NCBI GenBank assembly: GCA_016873195.1
Contig: VGXW01000006.1
Coordinates: 1-42,597, forward strand
Source of the DNA: Planctomycetota bacterium
GTDB taxonomy: Bacteria; Planctomycetota; UBA1135; UBA2386
DNA length: 42,597 nt
Direction: 5' to 3'
A program made the translations under genes and the position numbers. A model generated the notes under the pieces. The model was given only the letters and a program-made list of their open reading frames with translations, was not told where the DNA came from and did not search any database. Of this stretch, positions 29,378 through 38,300 are shown piece by piece. Each line of letters begins with the position of its first letter. Within the stretch, counting starts at the first letter, position 1.

Positions 29378-29909
29378 CGTGCTCCGGTGCGGCGCGCTGC
29401 GCGCGCTGCAGCAGGCTGCTGTCGAGTTCGTGCAGGCGGAACACCACGGTGCCGCCGTGCCGCTCGCGGAACTTCGCCAGCGCCGCGTCGCCCTGCAGCG
29501 GCACGATCCTGCGCCCCATCGGTCCGACCGCGTCGCTGCCGGCCACCCAGTGCACCTCGGCCGCGTCCACGTGCTCGCCGGTGAAGTAGTCGACCGCGCG
29601 CGCGCGCGCGATCCGCCGCGTGCCCGCGGCGAGGACCTCCTGCGGCGCGAGCCAGGCCTGCAGCATGCAGCCGGCACAGCAGAAGTAGTGCGCCGTGCCG
29701 TCGTCGAGTTCGATCGCGGCGACGCCCTTGCTGTCGTCGGTCGTCATCGCGCAGATCGGGCAGCGGTCGGCCGGCCCAGGGTGCATGCGCCCGGCGGCGT
29801 CGATGCCGCGTCGGGCGGGCGCCAGGCGCACGAGGTCGCCGGTCTTCCCTCCGCACGCCGCGGCGAGCAGGGCGAGCAGCGAGCAGGACCAGCGTGCGGG
29901 CGCGGGCAT
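29364..29909 (-). CDS. NosL-like copper-binding lipoprotein
   Basis: 181 aa. The lipoprotein signal peptide MPAPARWSCSLLALLAAAC (lipobox LAAAC, Cys19) fixes ATG 29909. The core RCPICAMTTDDSKGVAAI (about 49-66) is the NosL CxxCxM-type metal motif, and HYFCCAGCM (about 74-82) adds a second thiol cluster. FTGEHVDAAEVHWVAGS and GPMGRRIVPL match the C-terminal part of NosL. NosL binds Cu(I) and helps deliver copper to nitrous oxide reductase; no nosZ, nosD or nosF is in this window. It leads a five-gene overlapping operon, so here it probably works as the lipid-anchored metallochaperone of the ABC system. A 16-bp alternating CG tract (29595-29610) lies inside it. Confidence 0.82.
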   Translation of the reverse strand: MPAPARWSCSLLALLAAACGGKTGDLVRLAPARRGIDAAGRMHPGPADRCPICAMTTDDSKGVAAIELDDGTAHYFCCAGCMLQAWLAPQEVLAAGTRRIARARAVDYFTGEHVDAAEVHWVAGSDAVGPMGRRIVPLQGDAALAKFRERHGGTVVFRLHELDSSLLQRAQRAAPEHDARR

Positions 29910-29985
29910 CGGGTGTCTCTGGATCGCGGCGAGCGACGCAGCATAGACTCGCGCCACGGGCACCTCAATCCGAGCGCCCTGCCCC
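29910..29985. promoter_or_regulatory. Divergent promoter region between NosL-ABC operon and TauE/SafE-like gene
   Basis: 76 bp separate the two start codons. TAGACT (29944-29949, + strand) could be the -10 of the rightward gene. No obvious inverted-repeat operator, but the shared short region makes joint regulation likely. Confidence 0.4.
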
Positions 29986-30651
29986 ATGCCGAACGACCTC
30001 TGGAGCCTCGACTACGCCTCGATGGCGCTGCTCGGCCTGTTCGGCGCCGGCCACTGCGTCGGCATGTGCGGGCCGCTGGTGATCGCCCTTCCGGGCCGGG
30101 CGGGCGGCGTGCTGCCGCACCTCTGCTACCACGCCGGGCGTGCTGGCACCTACACCTGCCTCGGCATCCTGCTCGGCGCGCTCGGCGGCGCCGTCGCGCA
30201 CCTCGGCGCCGTCGCCCGGTTGCAGGTCGGGCTCAGCGGGCTCGCGGCGCTGTTCCTCCTGCTGTTCGGCCTCGTGCGCATCGGCCTCGTGCCGGAGCCC
30301 GCGCTGCTGCGCGTGCCGAACGCCACGCTCGGGGCGGGCTTCGCCAGGGCGCAGCAACTCGCTCGCGACGCCGGTCCGATCGGCATGGTGCCGCTCGGCG
30401 CGCTGAACGGGCTCCTGCCGTGCGGGCTGTCCTACGCCGCGCTGAGCCGCGCGCTGCCGGCCGGCGGCCCGCTGCAGGGCGGGCTCCTGGTCGCGGCGTT
30501 CGGCCTCGGCACGCTGCCCGCACTGCTGCTGCTCGGCACCGCCGCCGGCACCGTGCTGCGCCGGCACCGCGCCATCGCCGACGTGCTCGCCGGCGTGCTG
30601 ATGATCGCGATGGCGGTCGACCTCGGTGCCGGCGTGGTGCTGGCCAGATGA
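29986..30651 (+). CDS. TauE/SafE-like (COG2836) membrane protein, probable copper or thiol transport
   Basis: 221 aa, about six helices. GAGHCVGMCGP (about 20-30) and NGLLPCGLSY (about 141-150) are the signature cysteine motifs of the COG2836 group. That group is often annotated as sulfite exporter TauE/SafE but is typically found with cbb3-oxidase assembly, CopA-like ATPases and other copper genes. The halves look like a duplicated three-helix unit with cysteines facing each other in the membrane. It is divergent from the nosL operon, supporting a shared metal role. No SD precedes ATG 29986. Confidence 0.8.
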   Translation: MPNDLWSLDYASMALLGLFGAGHCVGMCGPLVIALPGRAGGVLPHLCYHAGRAGTYTCLGILLGALGGAVAHLGAVARLQVGLSGLAALFLLLFGLVRIGLVPEPALLRVPNATLGAGFARAQQLARDAGPIGMVPLGALNGLLPCGLSYAALSRALPAGGPLQGGLLVAAFGLGTLPALLLLGTAAGTVLRRHRAIADVLAGVLMIAMAVDLGAGVVLAR

Positions 30652-30683
30652 CCGCGCGCCACGCGGCTGCCGCGGCACCCGAT

Positions 30684-31769
30684 CTACTGGCCCGGGACCG
30701 ACAGCGCGACCGGCAGGCCCTGCTCCGGCGCGATCCACAGGTTCGTCGCCGTGTACTCGAACAGCAGCGGCGCCTTCGGGTCCGCCGCGGCCACCTTGAC
30801 CAGGGTCTTGGTTCCGGCGGGCAGGGTCAGCGCGGCCGGGCCGACCTCGCCCCGGCGCGCGAGCACGAAGTCGACGTCGCAGTCGTTGGCCAGGCCCAGG
30901 AAGACGTGTTTGTCGGTCCGCAGGTACGGGCCGTCGATCCGCACCGAGGCCGCGAACAGGGGCGCGAGCAGGTCCTGATGGCCGATCAGCCGGTCCTTGT
31001 ACCAGACGACCGTGCGGCCACCGCGCAGCGCCTCGCGCAGCGCGGGCAGGCTGCGCGCCGCGGCGAACGCGAGGGTCATCGTGCGGTGCGCGCCGGCCGT
31101 GTTCGCCTCGGCGCGGTCGGGCTCGTGCAGGTCCGAGTTGCCGATCATGGTCAGGCCCTTCGCGAGGCACCACCGGTGCGCCTCCGGGTAGTAGTGGTCG
31201 CCGTTCGCGATCTCCATGCCGTGCAGCCAGCCGCGCTCGTGCAGCTGCGTGTGCACGTCCAGCCACCTGCCGCGCTCGGGCCCCTTCCACTCGTGGTGGT
31301 TCCAGAACGTGAACGCACCCTGCGCGTTGGCCCGTTCGAAGACGGTCAGCAGGTCCTTGTCGTCGAGCGGCTTCACGCTCTCGAGGAAGATCGCGTTGAA
31401 GTGGCCCGGCGGCGTTTCGCGCGTGATCTCCGCGCCCATCGGGAACAAGAGCCCGCGCTGCAGCGCCCGCTCGCGCGCCAGCGCGAACGAGCGGCCGTGG
31501 TTGGTGGGGACGTCGTCCCGGTGCGGCTGGTACTCGATGTGGTCGGTCAGCGCGATCGCGTCGAGGCCCACGCGCCAGGCCTCGTCGACGCGCACCGTCG
31601 GCCACACTTCGCCGTCGGAGAACACGCTGTGCAGGTGCAGGTCGCAGGCGAGGACCACCTGACCCGGTGGGGCGGGGAAACGCAGTTCGCGGCGCGTCTG
31701 GGCCGGAGCGAGAGCGGCGAGCGCCGGCCCGGCGATCAGGGACAGGAGCAGCGACGGGCAGCGGTTCAT
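30684..31769 (-). CDS. Secreted PHP-domain metal-dependent phosphoesterase
   Basis: 361 aa. Signal peptide ending ALAPAQ. PHP-domain metal ligands are visible in order: DLHLHSVFSDG, ALTDHIEY, FWNHHEW and GNSDLHEP. The C-terminal 100 residues form a beta-rich domain that may bind substrate. The PHP superfamily hydrolyses phosphoesters with a multinuclear metal centre; exported members include the Sb-PDE-like phosphodiesterases, which this resembles in general layout. A role in scavenging organic phosphate is inferred. Convergent with the TauE/SafE-like gene (32 bp apart). Confidence 0.82.
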   Translation of the reverse strand: MNRCPSLLLSLIAGPALAALAPAQTRRELRFPAPPGQVVLACDLHLHSVFSDGEVWPTVRVDEAWRVGLDAIALTDHIEYQPHRDDVPTNHGRSFALARERALQRGLLFPMGAEITRETPPGHFNAIFLESVKPLDDKDLLTVFERANAQGAFTFWNHHEWKGPERGRWLDVHTQLHERGWLHGMEIANGDHYYPEAHRWCLAKGLTMIGNSDLHEPDRAEANTAGAHRTMTLAFAAARSLPALREALRGGRTVVWYKDRLIGHQDLLAPLFAASVRIDGPYLRTDKHVFLGLANDCDVDFVLARRGEVGPAALTLPAGTKTLVKVAAADPKAPLLFEYTATNLWIAPEQGLPVALSVPGQ

Positions 31770-31821
31770 GGGCGGGTTCCGTTGGCTCGGGAATCAGCGA
31801 GCAGGCAAGGGCGAGGATGCA

Positions 31822-31836
31822 GGCAGGATGCCTGCC
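31822..31836. promoter_or_regulatory. Inverted repeat in the divergent PHP / nitroreductase region
   Basis: GGCAGG-atg-CCTGCC, a perfect 6-bp inverted repeat 52 bp upstream of the PHP gene start. GCAGGCA also occurs nearby at 31801. Candidate operator or hairpin. Confidence 0.3.
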
Positions 31837-31943
31837 AGGCGCTCGCGCGCCATGGGGTATCGCGCGCAGCCGGACCGTGGCGAAGGCGCATGGGCGCTGC
31901 GCCCCGGAGTGTTGCGGCGTTCTCCGTAGGGAACGCGCGCGTG

Positions 31944-31960
31944 CCAGGGTCTAGACCTGG
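31944..31960. promoter_or_regulatory. Palindrome abutting the nitroreductase start codon
   Basis: CCAGG-gTCTAGA-CCTGG contains the perfect palindrome GGTCTAGACC and ends three bases before ATG 31964. It is placed like an operator overlapping the promoter or ribosome binding site; it also carries a TAGACC -10-like hexamer. Confidence 0.35.
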
Positions 31961-31963
31961 GGC

Positions 31964-32563
31964 ATGCCCGAACCCCCCTCCGCTCTCCGTGCCCCCGCCA
32001 GCGTCGACGTCGTCGACGCGATCTACGACCGGCGCTCCGTGCGCAGCTACCTGCCGCAGCCGGTGCCCGCGGACACGATCCGCCGCCTGCTGGCCGCCGC
32101 CGTGCAGGCGCCGAGCGCGATGAACAAGCAGCCCTGGGCGTTCGTCGTGGTCCAGGACCGGGCGTTGCTGCAACGCCTGTCCGACCGCAGCCGGGACCTG
32201 CTGCTGGCGGGGCTGACGCCCGGTTCGCCGTTCTGGAAATACAAGGAACAGTTCGAGGCCCCGGGCTTCTCGGTGTTCTTCGACGCGACGACCTTGATCG
32301 TGATCTGCGCGTCGCCGGCCGAGTGGCCGCCGAACGAGGACTGCTGCCTCGCGGCCCAGAACCTGATGCTGGCCGCGCACGGTCTCGGGCTCGGCACCTG
32401 CGCGATCGGGCTCGCGCGGCAGGCGGTCGACGAGCCGGTGTTCCGACGCGAACTGTGCATCCCCGACGACCACCGCCCCGTGCTGCCGATCGTCGTCGGC
32501 TTCCCGCGGGCGCCGGTCGCGCCGACGCCGCGGGCGGAGCCGAAGGTGTTGCGCTGGCGGTGA
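31964..32563 (+). CDS. Nitroreductase family FMN oxidoreductase
   Basis: 199 aa, the usual size. IYDRRSVRSYLPQPVP (FMN phosphate contacts), QAPSAMNKQPWAFVVV and AAQNLMLAAHGLGLGTCAIG are the hallmark segments of the nitroreductase fold. It would act as an NAD(P)H-dependent flavin reductase or nitroreductase dimer in the cytoplasm; substrate not predictable. The palindrome touching its start suggests regulation by a small dimeric repressor (inference). Divergent from the PHP gene. Confidence 0.88.
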   Translation: MPEPPSALRAPASVDVVDAIYDRRSVRSYLPQPVPADTIRRLLAAAVQAPSAMNKQPWAFVVVQDRALLQRLSDRSRDLLLAGLTPGSPFWKYKEQFEAPGFSVFFDATTLIVICASPAEWPPNEDCCLAAQNLMLAAHGLGLGTCAIGLARQAVDEPVFRRELCIPDDHRPVLPIVVGFPRAPVAPTPRAEPKVLRWR

Positions 32564-32750
32564 GGGAGGCGGAGGCGCCGTGCGCTGCGGCCGCGATCTG
32601 CCCGGGCCGCGCGCGGATCGGGCCCGGCTCGAGCCCCGTGCGAGCATCTTCGGGACGCGCTGCCACCCTGGCCGGCACGAATCACCGCCATCGCGCCCCA
32701 GCCGGACCGACTATCATGGCGCGACCTTCTCCCGCACCCCTGGAGCCACC

Positions 32751-34790
32751 ATGCGAATCTGCGCCGCCCCGTTCCTCACCGCGCTCCTTCTCACCGCCAC
32801 CGCCACCGCCCAGGCCGGCTGGCTCGGCCTGAACCCCGCCATCCGTCCGCCCGCGCGCGCCATGGCGGGCCTCGCCGCGATGACCCTGCAGAACAAGTGC
32901 GTGCTGTTCGGCGGCGAGGTCACCGAGAACGGCGCCACGCTCAACGACACCTGGACCTGGGACGGCTCCGCCTGGAGCCAGCTCGCGATCCCGGGCCCGC
33001 CGGCGCTCGAGGGCTTCGTGATGGAGTACGACCCGGTCCGCGACCGCGTCGTGCTGTTCTCGGGCTGGAACGGCGCCCAGTACCCGCAGCAGACCTGGGA
33101 GTTCGACGGCGCCGCCTGGGCGCTGCGCACGCCCGCGCTGAGCCCGCGCGGCCGCGACTGGTCGGCCGCCGCCTACGACCCCGTGCGCGGCAACCTCGTG
33201 CTCTTCGGCGGCCACGATTGGTCGGTCGCCGGCACCACGCTCGCCGACACCTGGACCTGGAACGGCACGAACTGGACCAGCCAGACCGCCAGCGGCCCGG
33301 CGGCCCGCCAGGGCCACGCCATGGCGTTCGACCCGGTGCGCAACACGGTCATCCTGTTCGGCGGCACCGGCGCCGGCAACGACATGTGGGAGTGGAACGG
33401 CACCGCCTGGTCGCCGATCGCTCCTGCCACCGTGCCGCCGCCGCGCGTCTGGCATCGTCTGGTCGCCGACCCCGCGCAGAACCGCGTGTTGATGATCGGC
33501 GGCCTCTGGGGCACCGCGAAGCTCGACGACGTCTGGCAGTGGAACGGCATCGACTGGCAGCAACTCACCACGATCGGCACGCGGCCGCGCGGCGGCTACC
33601 TCGCCTGCGCGACGCGCGACCCGGTCACGGGTGCCGTGCTGCACTTCGGCGGCAGCGTGATCGCCGCCCCGCAGCGGGTGCTCTCCGACGACGCCACGAA
33701 ACTGCTCGTCGCCAACGCGACGGGCTGGGCCGTCGAGGAGGAGTACGGCACGGGCTGCGGTGCGGCCGCCGACTACGCGTCCTACTACGAGCAGTTCGCG
33801 GCCGGCACCTTCGACCTCGGCGGTGCCTCCGGCACGGAGAACGTGGTCGTCAACACGTTCGTCGGCAACGGCTACCTCGTGGTGCCCGGCGTGTCCGCCT
33901 GGCGCGCGCCGCAGACGCCCGACCTCGCGCTCGGCGACGATGCCGTGTCGGGGCCGCTGTCGCTCGGTTTCCCGCTCGTGTTGCCCAACTCCGTGGTGAC
34001 GCAGCAGGTGTGGGTCTGCTCGAACGGCTACGTCTGGTTGACGGCGACCGGCGCGGCGGACTTCTCGCCGACCGTCGCCGAGTTCCTGGCCCAGGGCGCG
34101 CGCCTCGCGCTCTACTGGACCGACCTGCGGCCGGTGGCCGGCGGCGGCAGCGGCACGATCCACTTCGACACCGACCCTGCGAACGGCATGGCCTACGTGA
34201 CGTTCGTCGGCGTGGCCGCCTACTCGGGCGGCAGCACGATCGACGTGCAGCTCGCGATCTCCGCCAACGGCAACCTCGAGGTCCGCTACGGTGCCGAGAC
34301 GATGCGCACGAGCACGCAGGCCGCGCTGGTCGGCCTCACCCCGGGCAACGGTGCGCTCGACCCCGGTGGCACCGACCTCAGCCTGATCGGCACCACGCCG
34401 ATCCTGACGAAGCCCGATCTGTTCCGGCGCGACCTCGCGCTGTCGTCCGGGCGGCCGGTGCTCGGCAGCACGGCGAACCTCGTGACGAGCAACATCCCGG
34501 CGGGCAGCCTCCTGAACGCGTTGCTGTTCGGGCTGCTGCGGATCGACCCGGGCATCAGCCTGGCTCCGATCGGCATGCCGGGGTGCTTCCAGTACGGCTC
34601 GCAGGACGCGTCGGTGCTGTTCGTGGGGCCCGGCACCTTGGCGACCTTCCCGTTCGCGATCCCCGCGGGGCCGGCGTTGGCGGGCGTGTCGATCAAGGTG
34701 CAGGGCGCGGTCTACGACCCCGCCGGCGGCCACAACACGCTGGGCGCCCTGGCCAGCAACGGCGTCGAGCTGAAGCTCGACAGCAACTGA
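32751..34790 (+). CDS. Secreted kelch-repeat beta-propeller protein with C-terminal planctomycete-type domain
   Basis: 679 aa. ATG 32751, with GGAG five bases upstream, opens the signal peptide MRICAAPFLTALLLTATATAQ. At least five kelch-like blades (about 30-330) show the pattern YDPVRDRVVLFSGWN ... TWEFDGAAW. A middle region (about 350-560) resembles nidogen-like extracellular domains (LALYWTDLRPVAGGGSGTIH, ANGMAYVTFVGVA). The last 120 residues or so (GRPVLGSTANL ... MPGCFQYG ... LASNGVELKLDS) match the C-terminal pattern of the protein at 4224. It is extracellular and probably binds glycans or proteins; no catalytic motif. The ORF-track start at 32580 precedes the signal peptide and is not used. 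Confidence 0.8.
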   Translation: MRICAAPFLTALLLTATATAQAGWLGLNPAIRPPARAMAGLAAMTLQNKCVLFGGEVTENGATLNDTWTWDGSAWSQLAIPGPPALEGFVMEYDPVRDRVVLFSGWNGAQYPQQTWEFDGAAWALRTPALSPRGRDWSAAAYDPVRGNLVLFGGHDWSVAGTTLADTWTWNGTNWTSQTASGPAARQGHAMAFDPVRNTVILFGGTGAGNDMWEWNGTAWSPIAPATVPPPRVWHRLVADPAQNRVLMIGGLWGTAKLDDVWQWNGIDWQQLTTIGTRPRGGYLACATRDPVTGAVLHFGGSVIAAPQRVLSDDATKLLVANATGWAVEEEYGTGCGAAADYASYYEQFAAGTFDLGGASGTENVVVNTFVGNGYLVVPGVSAWRAPQTPDLALGDDAVSGPLSLGFPLVLPNSVVTQQVWVCSNGYVWLTATGAADFSPTVAEFLAQGARLALYWTDLRPVAGGGSGTIHFDTDPANGMAYVTFVGVAAYSGGSTIDVQLAISANGNLEVRYGAETMRTSTQAALVGLTPGNGALDPGGTDLSLIGTTPILTKPDLFRRDLALSSGRPVLGSTANLVTSNIPAGSLLNALLFGLLRIDPGISLAPIGMPGCFQYGSQDASVLFVGPGTLATFPFAIPAGPALAGVSIKVQGAVYDPAGGHNTLGALASNGVELKLDSN

Positions 34791-34839
34791 GGCAGCCGGC
34801 GGCCAGGAGGGCCGGGTGGGCGCGAGATCTGCAGGCGGA

Positions 34840-35130
34840 ACGCCCTTGCCGAGTCGGGTCTCGCGCTGACCTGGGTGCGACAGCGGCGGCAGCAGGGATG
34901 TCTCGATCATCCACGAGGCGCGCGCGGTGGTCTCGCGGAGCGCCGGCAGCGGCAGGGCCAAAGCCGTCGCGCTGGCGATCCCCGGCACGTCGAAGATGCT
35001 CGATCCGATCACGTCGGCGAGCGCGACGTGGTCGCTTCGCCGGCGCGCCGCGATCCGTGACGTCACGGGCCCTGTCGTGCCCGGCTCGGCCGCGACGATC
35101 GTCGAACCGATCGCGGTGTCTGAGCTCCCG
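34840..35130 (-). pseudogene. Remnant of a CaCA-type Na+/Ca2+ (cation) antiporter
   Basis: On the minus strand one frame reads SDTAIGSTIVAAEPGTTGPV, then TSRIAARRRSDHVALADVIG and SSIFDVPGIASATALALPLP. This matches the second alpha-repeat of YrbG-type antiporters (IG.TIVA.GTSLPE ... S..AA...D.A.GN.IGSN.FN). The key GTSLPE acidic residue and the GSN Asn are lost, the first half of the protein is missing, and there is no start. About 100 codons remain. The flanks, 34791-34839 and 35131-35360, show no gene. Confidence 0.55.
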
Positions 35131-35360
35131 GGCGCAGACGCGACGCCGTGCCGTGGCCGGGCGCGTGCGATCCGCAGGTCAGCAGACCGTCGCCAGCCGC
35201 GACCGAGGCGGATGGCGCGGGCGGGCAGGCTGCACCGGTGTCGGATGGAATGGAGACGGGTTGCCCGGGCAGGCTGTTGCCAAGTGCTGACCCGACCCAC
35301 CCCACTTGGGCGTATCGACGGGGTGGCTCGAAGGTGTTCTCCTTCTTGCGGCCCTTTTCG

Positions 35361-35366
35361 GGAGGA
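35361..35366 (+). promoter_or_regulatory. Strong Shine-Dalgarno fixing the start of the phase-variable gene
   Basis: GGAGGA, with GGAGG ending five bases before ATG 35371, is among the best ribosome binding sites in the window. It points to frame 1, not the frame of the long downstream ORF, so it shows that the sequenced allele is out of frame. Confidence 0.8.
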
Positions 35367-35370
35367 ACCG

Positions 35371-38300
35371 ATGCGACCTGCTTCTCTTCGGCTGCGCGGT
35401 GCCACGCGGCACGGCGTTCGCGTCTGTCTGTCTGTCTGTCTGTAGCGGGCTTCTCGGGTAGCGCAGCAGCCCAGCAGGTGCCGAATCCGGCGCGGAGCGT
35501 TCACCCCGCCATCGCGGACCCGGCCTCCGGTGCGTTCCGGCAAGGTCCGGCGCCGAAGTTCGCCTACATCGATGGCCAATGGAACCACGGGGAGGGCTTC
35601 GCTCAGGGCACGGGCGACCCCGACTACGGTGGCTGGTTCTTCCACGACGACGGGAGGAACGTCACCAGCGCCGACGTCCATCTCACGGTGAGCAGTTGGC
35701 AGGACTATGTCTACCGGAACGAGGTGCACCTGCAGGCCAACAACCGCCTGGTCGACCGCCTGCAGGGCTACCTGCGGCCGGCAGGTCTGGCCCTGCCGCG
35801 GGAGCACCCGCGCTACGGCGCCCTGAGCTTCGATTACGTCGACACCGGCGCCTTCGAGATCTTCCGGCCGCAAGGAGTGCCGTACGCCAACCAGAAGGTC
35901 CTGATCGTGATCCAGTGCTGGGGGTCGAGCGTGTTCCCGAGGGTCTACGTTGGCCAGGATCCGAACAACACAGCCAGAGCCATGTTCGTGGACAGCCTCT
36001 ACTGGTGGAACACCTACTTCGGCTACTTCAGCCCGGACGGGCTCGTGCGAGGCGAGTTCGGGAGCACGGATCCGACCACGATCGGGTCCTCAGCCGCCCC
36101 AGGAACTCCGCTGGCGAAAACCCTCTTCCAACAGAACACCGCTGACGACAAGGTCCTGCGTGACCAGCCCCACGCCGTCGCGACTTGGTCCAACACGCCG
36201 TACCAGACGCTGTACTATCCGATCTCCGCCTACCCCGTGCTCAGCGTGATGCACCGGCAGACAGAACTGAACGAGCAGCGCTACCTGCAGCTCGCGCAGG
36301 CGATCAAGTGCCTGCTGCAGGAGAGCACGTTCCGCAACCCGCTGGGTGCCGCGAATGCTCTCACAGCCCAGCAGGTCGAGGACCGGGTCGTCGTGGTGTT
36401 CGCCGGCGGCAGCAACGGTGGGCTGCAGGCCTCGTTCGCGACGCTGCGGCACCCCGAGATCGTGCACGGCTGCTACGCGCAGGTGATCAGCTCTGGCATG
36501 CAGCGGCTCTACGGCGACCAGGATCTCGGTTGGGCCTACAGCGAACTCAGCGTGGCGACAACCCCCGGCGCGATGGTCGGGCCTGGCGACTTCCTCGACT
36601 GGAACCATTATGCATGGGGGCAGGGCCGGGAGATCTACGATCTCTCCGTCCTCCGCCGCTTCTTCCGCGGCGAGACCTACCGCCCGACCTGCTTCTACGT
36701 CAGCGACGAGGACATCACGTCGACGGGCACGGACTGGGTCCGCGTGGCGAACGGCGGGTCCGGCGCTTCGGGCACCTGGGTGCCGTATGGGGAGCGACAG
36801 AGCACGTCGACTTTCGGCAACCCAAGCTACAACACGCTCGCCTGGCTCGTGGGCGACAAGGCGGGCCACGGTTACGGCTGGGCGAAGAACCCCTACAACC
36901 AGCAACCGACGCTGTTGCTGGACGACATCGTCCACGACGTCGCGTACCGGGCGGTGAACCAGCGGATCTGGCAGGGCTCGACGCCGGTTCCGGGTCCCGG
37001 ACCGAAGTTGGGATCCGGCGTCGACGAACCACACGAGTGGTTCTTCGGCCGGGCAACCCCCGTCCCACTGCCAGCTCCCCAACCAAACGACCCGCTGGTG
37101 CGCGACGACTCCTTCATGGCGACCAGCCAGCCGGGGAACGCGGGAACGCACCTGGGCAGCGAGGAGGCGATGCTGGTGCGGGACGGGCGCGTCTACGTGG
37201 GCAGCGCCGAAGGGCTTGTCACGAGCTTCGTCGTGGACGACCTGGATCCGCGCCGACCACTGGTCGTGTCCCGGCCGAGTGGCCTCCAGGGTGCGCAGAG
37301 CGTGCAGCTCGGCAGTCGCGCTTTCGCGCTGGCGGCGTTGCCGCAGGGAGGTAGCTGGTCGCTCCTCGTCGGCACGCGGCGACACCTCTACAAGCTCGAT
37401 CCGGTGTCGCTCGCCGTCCAGCAACAGGTATCGTTGCCGTGGGAGGTCGCACAGCCGCGGGGGATGAAGGTCGGCGACGTCCTGCCCGGTCACGGCGGGC
37501 CCGAGGTGGTGTTCCGCACCGTGCACGGTGGGCTCGTCTTCTACGGCGTCAACCTGACGCCACTGTTCGAGTGGCCGGAACCGGGCATCGACGACTTCGT
37601 GCTGCAGGGACCGATCGTGACGATCCAGTCGAGCCGGCGCGGGGTCCTGGCGAACGTGGTGTTCGACAGCAACAACCACGCGTCGCTGACTGCCGCGTCG
37701 AAGCCGCTCCAGACGGGGCCGTACGATCCTCCCTGCCAAGGCACGCCATGTGACCTCGAGTTGATGCTGTTGAACCTCGGTGGGTACGTGTATCCGGGGG
37801 TCGTGACCCTGACGCACCAGGACACCGACGGCGTCGCGGTGCGCGCCTACACACCGGACCAACTGCTGCGATTCCCGTTGCAGACAACGGACAATCTGGG
37901 CGGGTACCCGATCGACATTGCAACGTGTCGCGAAGGATATCCGCCGCAACAGCAAGGCGACCAGATCATCGGCGAGCACCTGCTGGTGCTGACGCATGAT
38001 CGATTGCGGCTATTCAACCAGGGCGGCCAACCGCTCGCAGAGATGAACATCACGGAGTCGTGGTCGCAGGCGAATGACGACCGCTACTACCCGTTCACGT
38101 ACCAACCATGCGCCATCGCCGTGGGCGACTTGGTCGACAACCCGGGGGGCACCTATCCCGACGAGGTGGTGATCGCCACGGCAGCGGGCCACCTCGTGTG
38201 GCTGCACGTTGACGAGGTCCTGGCGTGCGCTTCGACCAACGGCAAACTGCCGCCCGCGTGCGAGGTGGTTCTGGCGTCGAAGGGCGGTGTGAGAACCGAC

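Noticed and set aside
29595-29610. (CG)8 tract in the nosL-like gene as a second phase-variable repeat
   Set aside because: It is in frame, encodes a normal Arg-Ala stretch, and alternating CG runs are expected by chance at this G+C content.
35148-35370. N-terminal extension of the 1503-aa ORF as the true start of the esterase/propeller protein
   Set aside because: No SD, no signal peptide, and composition unlike coding sequence. The strong SD and ATG at 35371 in another frame, plus the TCTG tract, explain the locus better.
32682-35873. 1063-aa minus-strand ORF
   Set aside because: Mostly antisense to the kelch gene and composition is shadow-like. Only the 34840-35130 part makes sense, and it is reported as an antiporter remnant.
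36090-37997. 635-aa minus-strand ORF inside the esterase/propeller gene
   Set aside because: Antisense shadow with His/Arg/Val-rich composition and no start context.
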